This document shows, piece after piece, positions 10,500 through 22,810 of a stretch of 64,000 nt of DNA (its first letter is position 1; every line of letters starts with the position of its first letter). The notes beneath the pieces were generated by a model that searched no databases, was not told where the DNA came from, and worked only from the letters and a program-made list of their open reading frames with translations. The position numbers were made by a program, and so were the translations under genes. The DNA comes from Apoderus coryli (taxonomy: Eukaryota > Arthropoda > Insecta > Coleoptera > Attelabidae): assembly GCA_911728435.2 (NCBI GenBank), contig OU452206.1, positions 7,284,297 to 7,348,296 on the forward strand, read 5' to 3'.

Positions 10500-11970
10500 A
10501 CTTTTTACTTTCCCGCCCAGGGAAAGTATATTGTGAATGCGCTAAAAAAGCGCTTCATTAATACGAGTAATTTAAAACCATTTAAAATTTAAACGAAATA
10601 ATATAATATTGTTTGCGATTGTAATAATATGGAGGGTGATCTTAATCATATTTTTTTCTCCTAAACAAAAACGTTATTTATAATTTCCTTAAAGATATTA
10701 TCGGCTAAAGATTTCAATTACCCATAAACTTAGGTGAACTGATTGCCAGCCATAAGAAAACCGTCTACGATCAACTTCCTTAAGACATGCAAATTGAACA
10801 TATAAGAGCATATAAAACAATTTAAACTTTTCTAAAAATCTGTGGCTAATAGACTAGTTTCTGACGCCAAACACACAAAAAATATATAATTATTCTTATC
10901 CAAAACCCCGATTAGAGTTATTAAGTAACCTTTTATTAAATATTAAGTTGAATTTTTTATGTTATATTTACAAAACAAGCTTTAGGTTTACTTCAATTTT
11001 TTTGGAGGCAATTCTCATATATTTAGGTTAGATTTAAAAATACTTTCCTTTTGGGGTAAATAAAGAATATTCGAAAAACTATAAAAATGGTCACTACATA
11101 CTGTTAGATATTATTTGGTTCTGCAGAAAATTGTATTTTGTTTACTTTTCTTTCATGTCTTGTATTTATACTAAATGAATCACCTATTTTTCTTGATTTA
11201 AAAATACCATATATAATAATTAATGGCGACCCGCTATAAATATCATGAAAAGATCCATAACTTCCATAATAGGATTTTGTAGAGCCCTAAATTGCTTTGA
11301 CCAATGTCACATTTATAAAGAGTTTATCGCCAACTGGTGCCATAAAGTCTAGAACAAACTCATTGGGGTAAACTTACGCATCCTTGACTGCTAATTGCAT
11401 CTCTCAGAACGCTGTATAAATAACTTTAACGCTTAGGGTGATGCTGCGGTTGTTTTTGATTGTTTGTGTGTGATTTTTTTTCTATACTTGAAACTTCAAA
11501 ACAAACTGAACAGTTTTTATTCCTTTCTAAATTGTAACATGCTCGTTAACTCTAACGAAAGCACAGTTTAATTAAAAGTTGAACGACATAAAAGACAAAA
11601 GCAATAATATATATAAAAAAAAGCTCGTCATAAAATTTCCAACTTCTATTAATGAATAATTTGGTATTTTTGGAAATGTTTCTACCATTTACAGTACTAC
11701 ATTGCAGTACATAGTTTTGCATTTCATATATAATTGTCACTGATTTGTTTTTGATTATATTTACATAAAGATAACAAACTAAATAAAATTAATGAATTAC
11801 AGATTGACAGGTTGTTGAATATTATTTGCTTTGCATATATAGGGTGAGACACGAGGAACTGTACATACTTCTACCATAAGTAGAGGCACATTAGGGGATC
11901 ATCAAATGACCATTAAAAACTGTCTCCTTATTTTCATTATTTATATACAGGGTGAATTATGGATATTCGC
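10500..11970. other. Spacer with one isolated element end
   Basis: No gene is seen. At 10,539-10,554 a small GCGCT/AGCGC hairpin occurs. Near 11,851 the sequence AGGGTGAGACACGAGGAACT looks like an isolated terminal repeat of a mariner-type element, about 95 bp before the foldback that begins near 11,948. Confidence 0.4.
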
Positions 11971-13558
11971 CAAAACAATGTTTCATCATATCTTTTCAAT
12001 GATTAAGTCGATTTGTCTCATTTTTATATAAAAGTGTGTATTGGTGCCTGGCAACTAACTGACGTATTCAGAATTGAGAAAATCCAGGTCCGTCTTTGAG
12101 AAAATTTGTGGGACTGCTTCATATTCAACACTTCACCCTGTATATGATTTTTCAAAAATCTGATATAATTTTTTCAGAGGCCATAAATAGACAGTTAGAC
12201 CTGGGTATTTGAATTTTTTGTTACACTCACCTCACATTTCCAATTAAAGATTTATTTTAGAGCCAATTTGAAAATTGGCAATAATGATGTATCTTACTGT
12301 ATAATAATGTGTAGTTATTAAAAAGAAATCTTCAAAATAGACAGAAACGACACACACTGTGCTCCAGTATGGTAAATACCATAATTTGAATTGATTTACA
12401 GGGCCGGATTTAAAAATCTGGCATATCTGGTTCATCCCAATAATTCACCCTGTATGTTACTTTTTCCACCCGTAATAGACAGAAGACAGATAAAAAATGT
12501 TTCTAATAACCTAGTTTTCTTATTTGTTTGAGGAAAACTCATGTGTCTAATTATTTTAATCGGAATGAAATGAACAAGCCAGGGAAATGTTTATTCATAA
12601 ATTAAGAAATAAAATAAAAAACAATAACCAAACAATAAAACAGTTTTAACATTGTGGAACAAAGTAAAAAACAATTTAATAAACATTACGATTATAAAAG
12701 ATGTTCAAAATGTAATCCATCTTCCTTAATACACTTTTCTTGACGAACGTTTAAATATGTAATGGATTTTCTGATTGTCAGTAGGTCATTTCTGATAATA
12801 TTGCAATAGTGAAAAATTCTGCGTTAATGAGCTGTTGTGTTTTATAATCGTAATGCTTGATAAATTGTTTTTTACTTTGTTCCACATTGTTAAAACTGTT
12901 TTATTGTTTGGTAATAGTTTTTTATTTTATTTCTTAATTTATGAATAAACATTTCCCTGGCTTGTTCATTTCATTCCGATTAAAATAATTAGACACATGA
13001 GTTTTCCTCAAACAAATAAGAAAACTAGATTATTACAAACATTTTTTATCTGTTTTTTATCTATTACGGGGGAAAAAGTTACATACAGGGTGAATTAATG
13101 GGATGAACCAGATTTTTAAATCCGGCCCTGTAAATCAATTCAAATTATGGTATTTACCATACTGGAGAACAGTGTGTGGCGTTTCTGTCTATTTTGAAGA
13201 TTTCTTTTTAATAACTAAACATTATTATACAGTAGGATACTTCATTATTGCCAGTTTTCAATTTCGCTCTAAAATAAATCTTTAATTGGAAATGTGAGGT
13301 GAGTGTAACAAAAAATTCAAATATCCAGGTCTAACTGTCTATTTATGTCCTCTGAAAAAATTATATCAGATTTTTGAAAAATCGTATACAGGGTGAAGTG
13401 TTGAATATGAAGCAGTCCCACAAATTTTCTCGAAGACGGACCTGGATTTTCTCAATTCTGAATATGTCAGTTAGTTGCCAGGCATCAGTACACACTTTTA
13501 TAAAAAAATGAGATAAATCGACTTAATCATTGAAAGGATATGACGAAACATTGTTTTA
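11948..13558. mobile_element. Foldback element with about 720-bp inverted arms
   Basis: Left arm 11,972-12,699 and right arm 12,841-13,558 are inverted copies with high identity and scattered substitutions. They enclose 141 bp. The left side extends to ACAGGGTGAATTATGG at 11,948, a Tc1/mariner-type end. Similar CACCCTGTAT/ACAGGGTGAA boxes recur inside both arms (12,126, 12,447, 13,086, 13,389). The right arm lacks the outermost repeat. The centre encodes a transposase C-terminus, so this looks like a mariner-type element with extended inverted arms and a deleted core. A transcript would form a very long hairpin. Confidence 0.8.
12699..12840 (-). pseudogene. Mariner-type transposase C-terminal tip
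   Basis: In the loop of the foldback, the minus strand has a short frame VRQEKCIKEDGLHFEHL. This matches the usual end of insect Tc1/mariner transposases (Cys, then DGxHFEHL) and stops at the arm boundary. Only the last few dozen residues remain. It indicates what the ancestral element carried. Confidence 0.55.
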
Positions 13559-13720
13559 GTGAAGATCCAGCTTGGGGGTACAGACAGAGGGAGAATCGAC
13601 ATCACTGAAGATAGGCCGCTCCAGTCGATTTCGGCAACCGAATGTAAAAATAACAATAATAATAGGTCACAATTTGAAGATACACCTTTAGATCCCTCAT
13701 GACGGAATGATATTCGCGAG

Positions 13721-13925
13721 TTCAGCTTATACACGGCTAATTTGGTCAACTCTGTAAAAAAGTGCTTAGTACACATGTACGCTGATGATACTCAGATATA
13801 TTTTTCGTTTTCACCTGCTGATTGGCGTGCGGCTGATGATGATGATTATTTGCAGACGCTACAATAAATTCTAAATTTACTTTATAGTCAACTTTTTTTT
13901 TGTAATGAATCAATCACCATCACAA
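13721..13925 (+). pseudogene. LINE RT active-site fragment
   Basis: The frame reads FSLYTANLVNSVKKCLVHMY, then ADDTQIYFSFSPADWRAADD. It holds the RT catalytic YADD box with a typical downstream helix. A stop follows at about 13,866, after YLQTLQ. The remainder of the RT is not recognisable. It lies immediately right of the foldback, so that element may have truncated it. Confidence 0.75.
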
Positions 13926-13944
13926 AAGGCAGTATTCAATAATT

Positions 13945-14480
13945 GGTATCTATGCAGAAGTTCGTCATGGTCGTGCATCAGTGAGTCTTCAATCACGTGA
14001 AAGTAGACAAAAATCTGTTGTGATTCCAAAACACATCGATGATGTCTGAGACATTATAAAACAAGATCGACATGGGACCTATGATGAGGTAGGGGCATAT
14101 CGCAGACTGCAATATAGTCGATTTTGCATCAATATTTATTTGCGAAAAGAAATAAGTTCCAGATAAATTGACGGAAACTCAAAAAACTGCTCCTGTGAAT
14201 TGATGTAAGCAGAAGTGTGAACTGCAAAATCCGTATACAACGTCATCACAGGTAATGCAACATAGATATATTCGAATGAGCTGGAAAGCATGCAACAAAC
14301 TATTGTATAGTTTAAGAATTGCTTGCTACATAAAGCAACAAGACTTTCAGTTATGTTGGCCTAACAACTTCTTTTTGGTCCCAAACCTGAAACAAAAAAT
14401 TCCTGGACAGCTATGGTCATCACCTTAAAAAGCGATCGAACCCTTTCACAAAACCATGTTTCTGATTACGCAACCTTTAG
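13945..14480 (+). pseudogene. Mariner-type transposase remnant
   Basis: Reading across several frameshifts gives EVRHGRASVSLQSRESRQKS, then HIDDV, DIIKQDRHGTYDEVGAYRRL, the linker DKLTETQKTAPVN and VYNVITGNATXIYSNELESM. The last matches the mariner block around the first catalytic Asp (TGDESWIYxYxPETKQQ), but here the Asp is Asn and Trp is a stop. The order fits a mariner (DD34D) transposase from its second helix-turn-helix through the first catalytic block. It is heavily decayed and inactive. Confidence 0.7.
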
Positions 14481-15300
14481 AGTAGGAAAATATTTTCAGA
14501 ATAGATACTTACGTTGAAATTGATGACCTGTTCAAGCATCCTATAAAGCAAAATTATTGTAAAGAAGCAAATTAAATGAAGCATAAGAGTTCTTTCAAAT
14601 ATTATTTGCGTACATGTTTTAAAACTTTTCTAATTTAATATAAACAAAGAGCAATTCAAAGCCATTGTTATACCAAAAAGTATATATACCACTGTTGGCA
14701 AAGAGGTTTCTTGTTATCTCTTTAATGGCTTTTATTACCGTCTTCAAAACGTTTTGAGAAACTCTTTAATTTAGTTTCGCTTAATGTTCAGAATTTTTCT
14801 ATTGAACGTAGAATACTCGTAGGTACTTATGTACGCTTTTAAATTGAATATTTTTTAGTTACGAGTATTTCTTTTTTGGTTGGATAGATTTCAGAGTTTT
14901 ATGCCAGTAGAGGCTTTAACTTATCTAAAAAGCTAGACAAACATAACGTTTTTATACTTTTATTTTAGTCAAGTGTAATTTTATACACAGTGTAATTGTT
15001 GTTTCGGCCCTGGGGCATATACGTATTCTACAGGCGCACAAGGGATAGCCAAACTATTCCCAAATGTTCGACTACGATCGTCTTAGAATTTTGCCTGCGA
15101 CCTGCGTGTTGTGCGTAATTTATGGAGACACCGAATGACCTTAAACGACTGTATTTTGCATTCCATGCAACAAAAATATGTGTGTAGGCGGTGTAAGATT
15201 CTTTTAAAAGCTGATACTAAAAATATGGGACAACATGGTTCCAGAGGCTTTCGAATAAAACTTTATCAACCAAATAGGGGTTAGTACAAATAATTACATT

Positions 15301-15360
15301 TTGACAACAAGATATTTTTGGCGACATCTAGTGTGTGCAGGCAATATGCCCGGTGAAACA
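15301..15360 (+). repeat. Dispersed repeat, copy 2
   Basis: The sequence TTGACAACAAGATATTTTTG, then GCGACATCTAGTGTGTGCAG and GCAATATGCCCGGTG, matches 5,768-5,826 on the opposite strand. Confidence 0.6.
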
Positions 15361-17283
15361 AAATAACACGAAATCATTTTATATTGTAACGTTTTTCTGA
15401 GTTCCATGTGTGAAATAGTACCGCTATTTAATTTAAACTAATTTAATTACATTAACTAAACACTTAAACAAACTAATATCTTAAACGAACTTATATGACA
15501 ATATTTATGTTCACTATTTATTTATGTTATTTATGTGTCACAACACTGTTCGCTATTTATGCACTGATTGTCTGTCCCTCTTATACGTTGGCTATTTATC
15601 TGGTTTTTCTCCTTTCTCGAACGCTTCCAGTAAATGGTCGTTTGTTGTACAACATTCTGGCAGGCGTACGTCCATTTCAGGTCTATACTTCTACCAAATT
15701 AACACAGCGCTGCCCCGTACGAGGTATAGCATATTGAATCTGTACAGAGTCGCCTCTGGTTAGTTTGAGTCGCGAGCTTTCGAGAACGATCACATCTGAT
15801 TCCAATAGTATAGCCAACGCGGTGTTGCCGGATGTATTTATTTATCTGTAACCGTAGGGGACATTTTAAGATTCGTCACAATATAAAGGATTGGCAGTGA
15901 GATATATTCGAAAAAATTGCTTGGTTCCAAATACCGTTCTTAGCTTGATTGTGTTTCGAAGAGAAGATTATAATTTCCTTATTGTTGAATATTAATCATG
16001 TTTATTGTAATTTTGATTGTAATTATACCGGGTGTTCCTCTCTCAACGCAGGATTTTCTCGCACCTAAACCAATAAATGTATTAATTCTGTTCTGAGAAG
16101 TAGATTATACAGAGTTGATTTTAAAATAACCTACAAATATTTTTTAGATAATTGCTTTTTACGAACAATTTGAAACAGGCAAAAAATAGAATAAAACATT
16201 TGTGTTTTTGAGTGTTCACGGCTGAGTGGATTTAGCCTAGATATCAGTAATAAATAAATATTGCGTTTTTATATGTGCGTGATATACCTAATAAATTATA
16301 TTTGAAATGTGTTAAAACGCATTTGATTTGTAAGATGCTGTTTGGAATTTCCATGCACTTTGGCGTTTTCAGACAGATGCACTAAATCATCAACACCACT
16401 AATTGTACAAAAAATACACATGCCAAACAAAATAGTATATTTTTAATCTCACAGCCACAGATCCAGCCCTATTTTTCATAAGTGTTTTTATTAAATTTTC
16501 TTACATAACTTTTTCCCGGGCTTGTGGAAGACATTTCAATATTTAAGTCAGGGTAGGACCATTTTGTTTAATTTTAAGTTTTTCGTCAATGCCTTTGACT
16601 TTTGATAATGCCTTATTCTTTGAAATTAAACCCGTTTTACAAACAAAATCAAAAAACACTCAAAACAATAAACTCAAAATATAAAACAAAAACTATAACG
16701 GCAAATAAACACTACAATCTGTTCATCGTGCAGCCACAGTTAAAATAATACACAGTTGGTTCTCATCGTGTCGGTACGTCTGATGTTCATGTCTACAAAG
16801 CAATTCGTAGCAATACGTAGTTATAGTATAGTATCTTATAGTATATATAGATATAGTATAATATAGTAGCGGGCCAGAAATGTAGCTGGGAATGCGACGA
16901 GTCGATGCCGTTTGCAGCGTCTACTGGACCTTCTTGTCTATAATTAATATTCGATAGTGCAGCTCTGTAGATATGTATACACCATAATGCTCTAAAAACT
17001 ACATTAGAGAACTCAGCTTGTAAATAATTATCAATTGCCATTGGTCGGCTCAAGATCAACCATCTGTATTGTGACGTATACCACCAGGACTTCAAAAAGA
17101 AGTTTACGTAGCTTCTATCACGGGGGTGGGAGGACTAATATAGTAATATAACCACGACTGGAGGTGACAAACGACATGGATGAAAATTATAGCGAAATAC
17201 TAAATATAGCTATAACAAAAAAAATATTATAAAATAACTACTTCTCAAAAAAAATTTAATATTTTATTATCAAAAGTACATGC

Positions 17284-17333
17284 TGCAGACGTAGTAGAGT
17301 AAACTACATCTACACGTTACTTGTGCGTCTGCA
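17284..17333. repeat. Nested inverted repeat
   Basis: The outer arms TGCAGACG and CGTCTGCA enclose a second small hairpin GTAGT/ACTAC. The function is unknown; it may be the end of a small foldback. Confidence 0.4.
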
Positions 17334-20053
17334 GAATACGTATATACACCCGGTGGTGCTAGTTTTACTCGGAAAATGGACGACAAATCATGTGACGATA
17401 CCTATGCTTAAAAAAAGGGTATTTTTTTTTATAGAAGCTGGTCAAATTCTAGAGTTACACTTGAATCAAAGAGTTGCATTTGTAATACACAATCTGGGAT
17501 TGGTTTTAATTAACTAAATGTGAGATTGATAAATACGAATGTTTTTTTGTGTTAAAGATTATAATTTATAGCCATCAGTTTTTATCTGGTCAAAATATAA
17601 TAAGTTAAAAGGAAAACATTATGTGTATACAAACAATAGAAAAGGGATCTCTTAATAAATGTCTCATTATTATTATTATTCACATTGTTTGCGGTATTTA
17701 ATGGTGTAAGGTGGTCATAATGACGCGAAAAACTCGCCGTACACAAATTTAGTTTGTTATGCTGCTTTTTCTTTTACAAGAGCTTTGTATTTTATTTTCC
17801 TTCTCACAGATAGATATTTTTTAACTCGGAAACTAAATCGGTATCTAGATATCCTAGTTTGATTGCTTGATGCTTTAAATATATTCGCAAATAATTTAAT
17901 CAACCCTGTACTAATTAAAATTGCATTTAGTATTTATTCTCAAAATCCGACTCATCACTGCGATCCAACTGGGATCAAGCTGTGAAAGCTTTCTCTAGAA
18001 TATCCATATATTCTAAATGCCAATTAAAAATTCCTCTCTGACGTTATAGCCTATTTAAATATTTATTTACCACAAATACACATAATCCCTGTGAAACCGC
18101 TGATGCAAGTTGGTTTCATTTTAACCGTATTTGTGTGACCCTAATCTACATATATTTACACACCCTTTTCGTTACTATTTTTACAGTACGATAGCAACAA
18201 CCAATGTGTAATAAAATATTTATAAACCACTGTTTCCATTAGCTTAGCTGGACGGGTTTTCCCGACTTTTAAAGCTTTTTAAAAACATTCGTTTACTCGA
18301 GCAGGTAGACCTTTTGAAATGGCGATATAAACAACGCATGACTTAAGTTTCGTAGAGTTTAGATATTTAACTTTAATTGGTGGCGAAATACCCAAATTCC
18401 TGTTGAGTTGTAAGTAAGTCTTCTAGGCCTAAAAGTATATACAATTGTTCTTATCTTATAAATCTATAAATATAAAATCTACCAAAACCATGGACATACA
18501 CTTAAGGCTGTTCTCCTAAGCACATAGACAACCCGAAATGTCACGGGCGCGAATGAAGTACATATAAAGAGGACGAACCGAAACTCTTTCTAATAACCTA
18601 CTAACTCTTTCTAATAATACAGGACCAAAATTTTATTTAGATAGCATTATTTGATGGATATATAGATCATCAGCCAACAGAATTTTCGTTATCAATTATT
18701 ATTAGTTAGTATTGCGTATTTTATAAAAAATAATTATTATTGCGATTTACTTGAAGACTTTATTTTACTGTTATAAATGTATTATTTTTTTATTTAAAAA
18801 AACATTTGATGATCTTTTTTTTCTTTGTTTTTCTTGATTGGCGTTTAATGATTTTTATTAATAAAATAAATAAATATTTTGTTTTTGTGTATTGACTTGT
18901 ATTGTGTATTAATTAAGTGCGAGTAGGTAATTATTATGGATTACCGAAAAGGAAATAAATGTCGTATTCGATTTAACGCAAAAAGAAGAAAAGAGTTTTT
19001 ACTTAATATTTTAATTCAAATACCTGTAGAGTACAGGGTAATTAATGTCGTTTCTTATAATACAAAACGATCCATCCAGAGCCATAAAAAAGTTTACATT
19101 TAGGTATTTGGATTTGACCTCTTGTTTGCAGAGTTACAGCTACACCAACCTTACCACCAACTTATTCAGTAGGTACTTTTTTATTACAAAGAGCAAAGCT
19201 GCTCTAATATCCTTCGTTAGTCATACTCCAGAACACATAAATTGCAAAACACAAGTTTTTATAAATTCAACACCTCTAGGACACTGTGTTTAACCGGCCG
19301 TTTTATTATAGTTTATTAATTATTATAACGTTTTCTAGAAATAAGTCCTGCAAAATACATTTAATATAATGTGTGATAGTGACGAAAATAAACATGAATA
19401 TTTTTATGTAGAATAAAGAGGAATTTTTATAAGAACCTAACGCCCCAAGAAAAAAGTAAGCTGAGAAAAAAAAAAAAGATTTAATATAATTATGGAGCTT
19501 TAAAACACGGGATTAACAAATAAAAATGTTCTTTAATGTGCATATCTACTTCAGTAAGCTCATTTTACAATAAATAAAACTTATAACCATATTTATGGCG
19601 TGCATGAAAGCTCTAACAAATGATCTTATTAGCCAAAAAATATTTGAACAAGAGTCAATAAGTTGTTTAACGAATATGTTATTATTGGATCAGTTCATCA
19701 GCGATATCCATATTTGGTTATCTTTGAATAAAGTTCTATGTTGATACAGAGTGTCCGTAAAGTTACGGAACGGGCGATTATTTTCAAAATGGTACATTTA
19801 AAAAAAAAACCGAGACACGTCAGTTTTGATTTATCTTTAGAAAATTTCTAGCGTACGTATTTGATTCTAAATTTGCAACCCCTATTCTTTAGGGCACTTT
19901 TGTCGTCCTAAGTACAATGTTGTGCCACGTGTGGGGTCTCGGTAACATAAGAAATTTTTTGAGAAATGACCGGTTTTCCTAACGAAGTCAATTTCAGTTT
20001 ACACAACAATCAGGCATACACGTGATCAGAGGCGTTTAGACGCAGCTTCGGCT

Positions 20054-21487
20054 GCAATATCAACATGGATTTTTTACTGGTCGCTCACCTGTTACCAACC
20101 TAACCTACTTTACTTAGGATATATGCTCAGCTCTCAATAATGGCTTACAAGTTGATGCGATATACACTGACTTCTCGAAGGCCTTTGATAGGATCGATCA
20201 TGCAATACTTATGACTAAGCTGGATATCATGGGCTTTCAACACCGTACTGTTCAATTTTTCAATTCTTTTCTATCTGACCGCGAGCAATTTGTCGAATTC
20301 AGGGATTTTCGATCTTCATCTTTTACTCCTACCAGTGGTGCACCTCAGGGAAGCAATCTAGCTCCACTCTTATTTGCTATCTATGTAAACGACATTGCTG
20401 CTGAAGTCTCTAGCGACTATCTTTTGTTCGCCGATGATTTGAAATTGTATAGACCAATTGCCACCGAGGACGACTGCATATGCTTGCAACGGGATCTCGG
20501 TGAACTTGAGGAATGGTGCATTAGGAACAGGCTTCCGCTCAACGTCAGTAAGTGCAAACTCATGTCATTTACCAGACGACAGAGTGTAATTAGTTTCAAT
20601 TATACGCTGAATAGTGTTGTTCTTGAATCTTGTGAGTCAATAAAGGACTTGGGAGTGATCATGGATAGTGAAATGACGTTTGATACTCATATTGACTCTA
20701 TTTCACAAAGCGCGATCCGAATGATGGGTTTTATTCTCCGCTCAACTACTGATTTTCAGGATATTGACTGTCTGCTTCAGCTGTACGTGAGTTTTGTCCG
20801 CTCTAGATTGGAATATGCCTCTTTTGTATGGTCTCCTTTATACCAGGTACACATCAATAAATTGGAGCGTATTCAAAGAAAATTTTTAAAAATTTTAGCT
20901 TTTAAGATCGATGGATGTTTCCCAGTCAGGGGCATTGACCATAATATATTGTTAAACAGATTTAATGTTAATTCATTGGTTTTTCGTAGAGATTCGGCTG
21001 GTCAAATATTCCTGTTTAAGCTTATAAACGGCATAATTGACTCCCCTCGCCTTCTGGAACAACTGCCCTTTAATTTACCGCAATTTTTTTCTCGAACGAT
21101 GAATTTATTTAGAGTGCCGCGTTTCAACACCAATTATGCATCGAGATCACCTCTTTACCGAGCATGCCGAACCTGCGATCGTCTTAATATACATCGATCT
21201 GTACATTACTTTGACGGGTCACTGTGGTCTTTTCGCGCTGGTTTGTATCGGTACTTGAGCACCCTGGACATGTAGAGCGTATGGTGAGTTTGCCGTATGG
21301 TGATTTTGTTGTATTGTTGTTAACTTTATATTTCTTTATGGTGTATTTTTCTGAGCTTATGCTTTTTCGATAATTTTTATCAATTATTTAGTTTACTATT
21401 GAGATAATATCCATTGTCTAGTACTTAGAATTGTCTTGTTATTGGGTCTTGACCTGTTAGACAATAAAGTATTTATTTATTTAAGAT
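20054..21487 (+). mobile_element. 5'-truncated LINE with TTTA-type tail
   Basis: Non-LTR retrotransposon copy that starts in the RT fingers (QHGFFTGRSPVTNL) and ends with ACAATAAAGTATTTATTTATTT. It is inserted within a Tc1/mariner-like element and is therefore younger than it. It differs in RT sequence and tail from the 1.5-3.4 kb LINE, so it is a separate family. Confidence 0.85.
20211..21275 (+). CDS. LINE reverse transcriptase (partial, longest ORF of the window)
   Basis: This is a 354-codon open frame. In the same frame, reading extends upstream to about 20,054 with one stop (TAG at 20,115-20,117) and includes the first catalytic block YTDFSKAFDRIDH. Inside the ORF are SGAPQGSNLAPLLFAIYVND and the active site LLFADDLKLY (FADD form), then LEEWCIRNRLPLNVSKCKL, KDLGVIMDSEMTFDTHI, YASFVWSPLY and the Arg-rich C-terminal region. 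It belongs to the Jockey/CR1-like group by motif spacing and lacks an RNase H. The ATG at 20,211 is just the first Met after the upstream stop, not a natural start. The endonuclease is missing, so the copy cannot move itself. The intact C-terminal two thirds suggest fairly recent insertion. Confidence 0.88.
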   Translation: MTKLDIMGFQHRTVQFFNSFLSDREQFVEFRDFRSSSFTPTSGAPQGSNLAPLLFAIYVNDIAAEVSSDYLLFADDLKLYRPIATEDDCICLQRDLGELEEWCIRNRLPLNVSKCKLMSFTRRQSVISFNYTLNSVVLESCESIKDLGVIMDSEMTFDTHIDSISQSAIRMMGFILRSTTDFQDIDCLLQLYVSFVRSRLEYASFVWSPLYQVHINKLERIQRKFLKILAFKIDGCFPVRGIDHNILLNRFNVNSLVFRRDSAGQIFLFKLINGIIDSPRLLEQLPFNLPQFFSRTMNLFRVPRFNTNYASRSPLYRACRTCDRLNIHRSVHYFDGSLWSFRAGLYRYLSTLDM

Positions 21488-21784
21488 GAAGACGATATCA
21501 ACACCGATCTGTTAATCAATGAAGTCGAAAGAAGACCAGCAATATGAAAGATGAATTTGAAAAAAAAACGCGAATAAAATACTGAAGAAAGTGATTCTGC
21601 CACTTAAAATAAGATGCACCCATTACCTTATTTCTCTTCTTTGTCGGCGACGTTTCAGTCTTCGATACAAAATCCACATGCAGATTGCCTCATCAACTTC
21701 CATTTCCTACGACTAACCACGCTACAATGTTGCATCACTCGGAAACACGGAATCATGAACATACAACCGCGCGTCGACGACCAT

Positions 21785-22000
21785 CTGAATTTAGCCTTAA
21801 GCTTGGGTCTATGAGGACATCTCAAAAACCGTGTTTACCTAAATAGGCCAACATAATTTAGATGAATGAATGCATCTCATTCAAAACAAGATGCAATTGA
21901 GCACTCCCGGCATCAGAGAAAACGTGCAAAGCGCGTTTGTGGAAAGGTTAGTCCATTGCCATATGGTTAACGGTGCCCATTTTGAGCAACTGCTCTAGAT
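21785..22000 (+). pseudogene. Tc1/mariner-like transposase C-terminus
   Basis: Pieces in more than one frame give GHLKNRVYLNRP, then IQNKMQLSTPGIRENVQSAF and VERLVHCHMVNGAHFEQLL with a stop at about 22,000. This parallels GHIKNRVYLNRPQNLDELRH in the 54.3-54.5 kb copy, so both belong to one family. The tail GAHFEQLL is the usual end of these transposases. The catalytic domain upstream is not recognisable. The terminal repeat follows about 65 bp later. Confidence 0.75.
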
Positions 22001-22652
22001 AGTCCTCCCAAAAACAGAATTTATTAGGTATTTTCGTTATTTCATTAATCACAAAGCGACACACCCTGTATATTTCCATCTTAAGTTGTGTAAGTTAGCT
22101 TTAAAGGTCTCTAATAGACTTGGCTATGTAATTACTTGTATGGACTTGTAAGGTTACTGATATTGTTTAATTAAATTAAATGTTTATAACCTACATTTTT
22201 ACTAAAACGGTATTTCTATAAAATCTAATTTTAGCCTAAACTCTATGCTATTACCCCAAAATTATGTGCCTTTAATTAAGAAAACCAACATTTTGCACGA
22301 CATAAAAAAAACTATACATACGTGACCAAACTATTAAAATAACACTTACTTGGATGAAATGAATGTAATTTTAACCGAGGGCTATTATCCACTTCCGCGC
22401 TTGCTGAGAATTTCTGTGAGAATTTTGAACAACTCAAAGTTTGGTGTGTGTATGCGGAGGGAATATGCTGTAAGTTGCCAGCTAATAACAATATGCAGAG
22501 ACTACCTAAGTAAAATTTTAAAACCTGGATATGTGGGATTATCTAAAATTATAACGGCACAAGAATGACAATTTGTTAACAAAGATATCGAACATATGCC
22601 AGATTTGAAATCATTATTTATTTTATTGCTGTTATTCTTATCCCAAACTTTT

Positions 22653-22810
22653 AATTGAATTTTGTGAATTATCAGGTTTCGGGAAAAATGAAAATTCCAA
22701 TTAACTTGGTGTAGTCTCTATTGCAACGTTTCGTGCCAATATATGCACTTCTTCAGGCTAAAATCGAGAAGATTTTTTTTTTATTTTTAAACTAATATTT
22801 CGCATAGTCC
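22653..22810 (-). repeat. Hammerhead-like inverted unit, left arm
   Basis: These 158 bp are repeated inverted at 23,242-23,398 with only a few mismatches and a spacer of about 430 bp. The arm contains a CTGAAGA-type hammerhead-like core on the minus strand at 22,721-22,762. Confidence 0.8.
22721..22762 (-). ncRNA. Hammerhead-like motif, CTGAAGA variant
   Basis: The minus strand reads GCCTGAAGAAGTGC, a CATATATTG loop, GCAC and GAAACGTTGC. The core has A at the variable position 7. Stem II is GTGC/GCAC, and stem III is reduced to AC/GT without a loop. An extra A lies between A9 and stem II. Stem I is only GC/GC, so self-cleavage as a monomer is doubtful. Confidence 0.5.

Larger units (their letters stand above)
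14480..19744. other. Long gene-poor stretch
   Basis: I recognise no coding element over about 5 kb. The items seen are the dispersed repeat at 15,301-15,360, an isolated CCGGGTGTTCC end near 16,029, a GC-richer patch at 16,860-17,100 with an unidentified 100-codon minus frame, a hairpin at 17,284-17,333, and an AATAAATGTCTCATTATTATTATTATT tail-like run at 17,653-17,680 that may be a LINE 3' end. A 55-codon plus frame at 18,936-19,103 begins MDYRKGNKCRIRF and is not recognised. Confidence 0.4.
19745..22078 (+). mobile_element. Tc1/mariner-like element interrupted by a LINE
   Basis: The left end ACAGAGTGTCCGTAAAGTTA, with CGGGCGATTATTTTCAAAAT, is the inverted counterpart of the right end of the related copy near 54,600-54,661. 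The left flank also has CCTAACGAAGTCAA, matching that copy in inverse orientation. The right end is ACACCCTGTAT near 22,065. The transposase C-terminus lies at 21,785-22,000 on the plus strand. A LINE occupies about 20,050-21,487. Most of the transposase between these parts is missing. Confidence 0.65.

Noticed and set aside
15495..15840. GC-richer patch with overlapping plus frames, considered as an LTR or promoter
   Set aside because: No paired repeat, primer-binding site or polypurine tract could be found.
16793..17095. 100-codon minus-strand frame in a GC-richer patch
   Set aside because: No recognisable domain. Isolated frames of this length are expected by chance in 64 kb.
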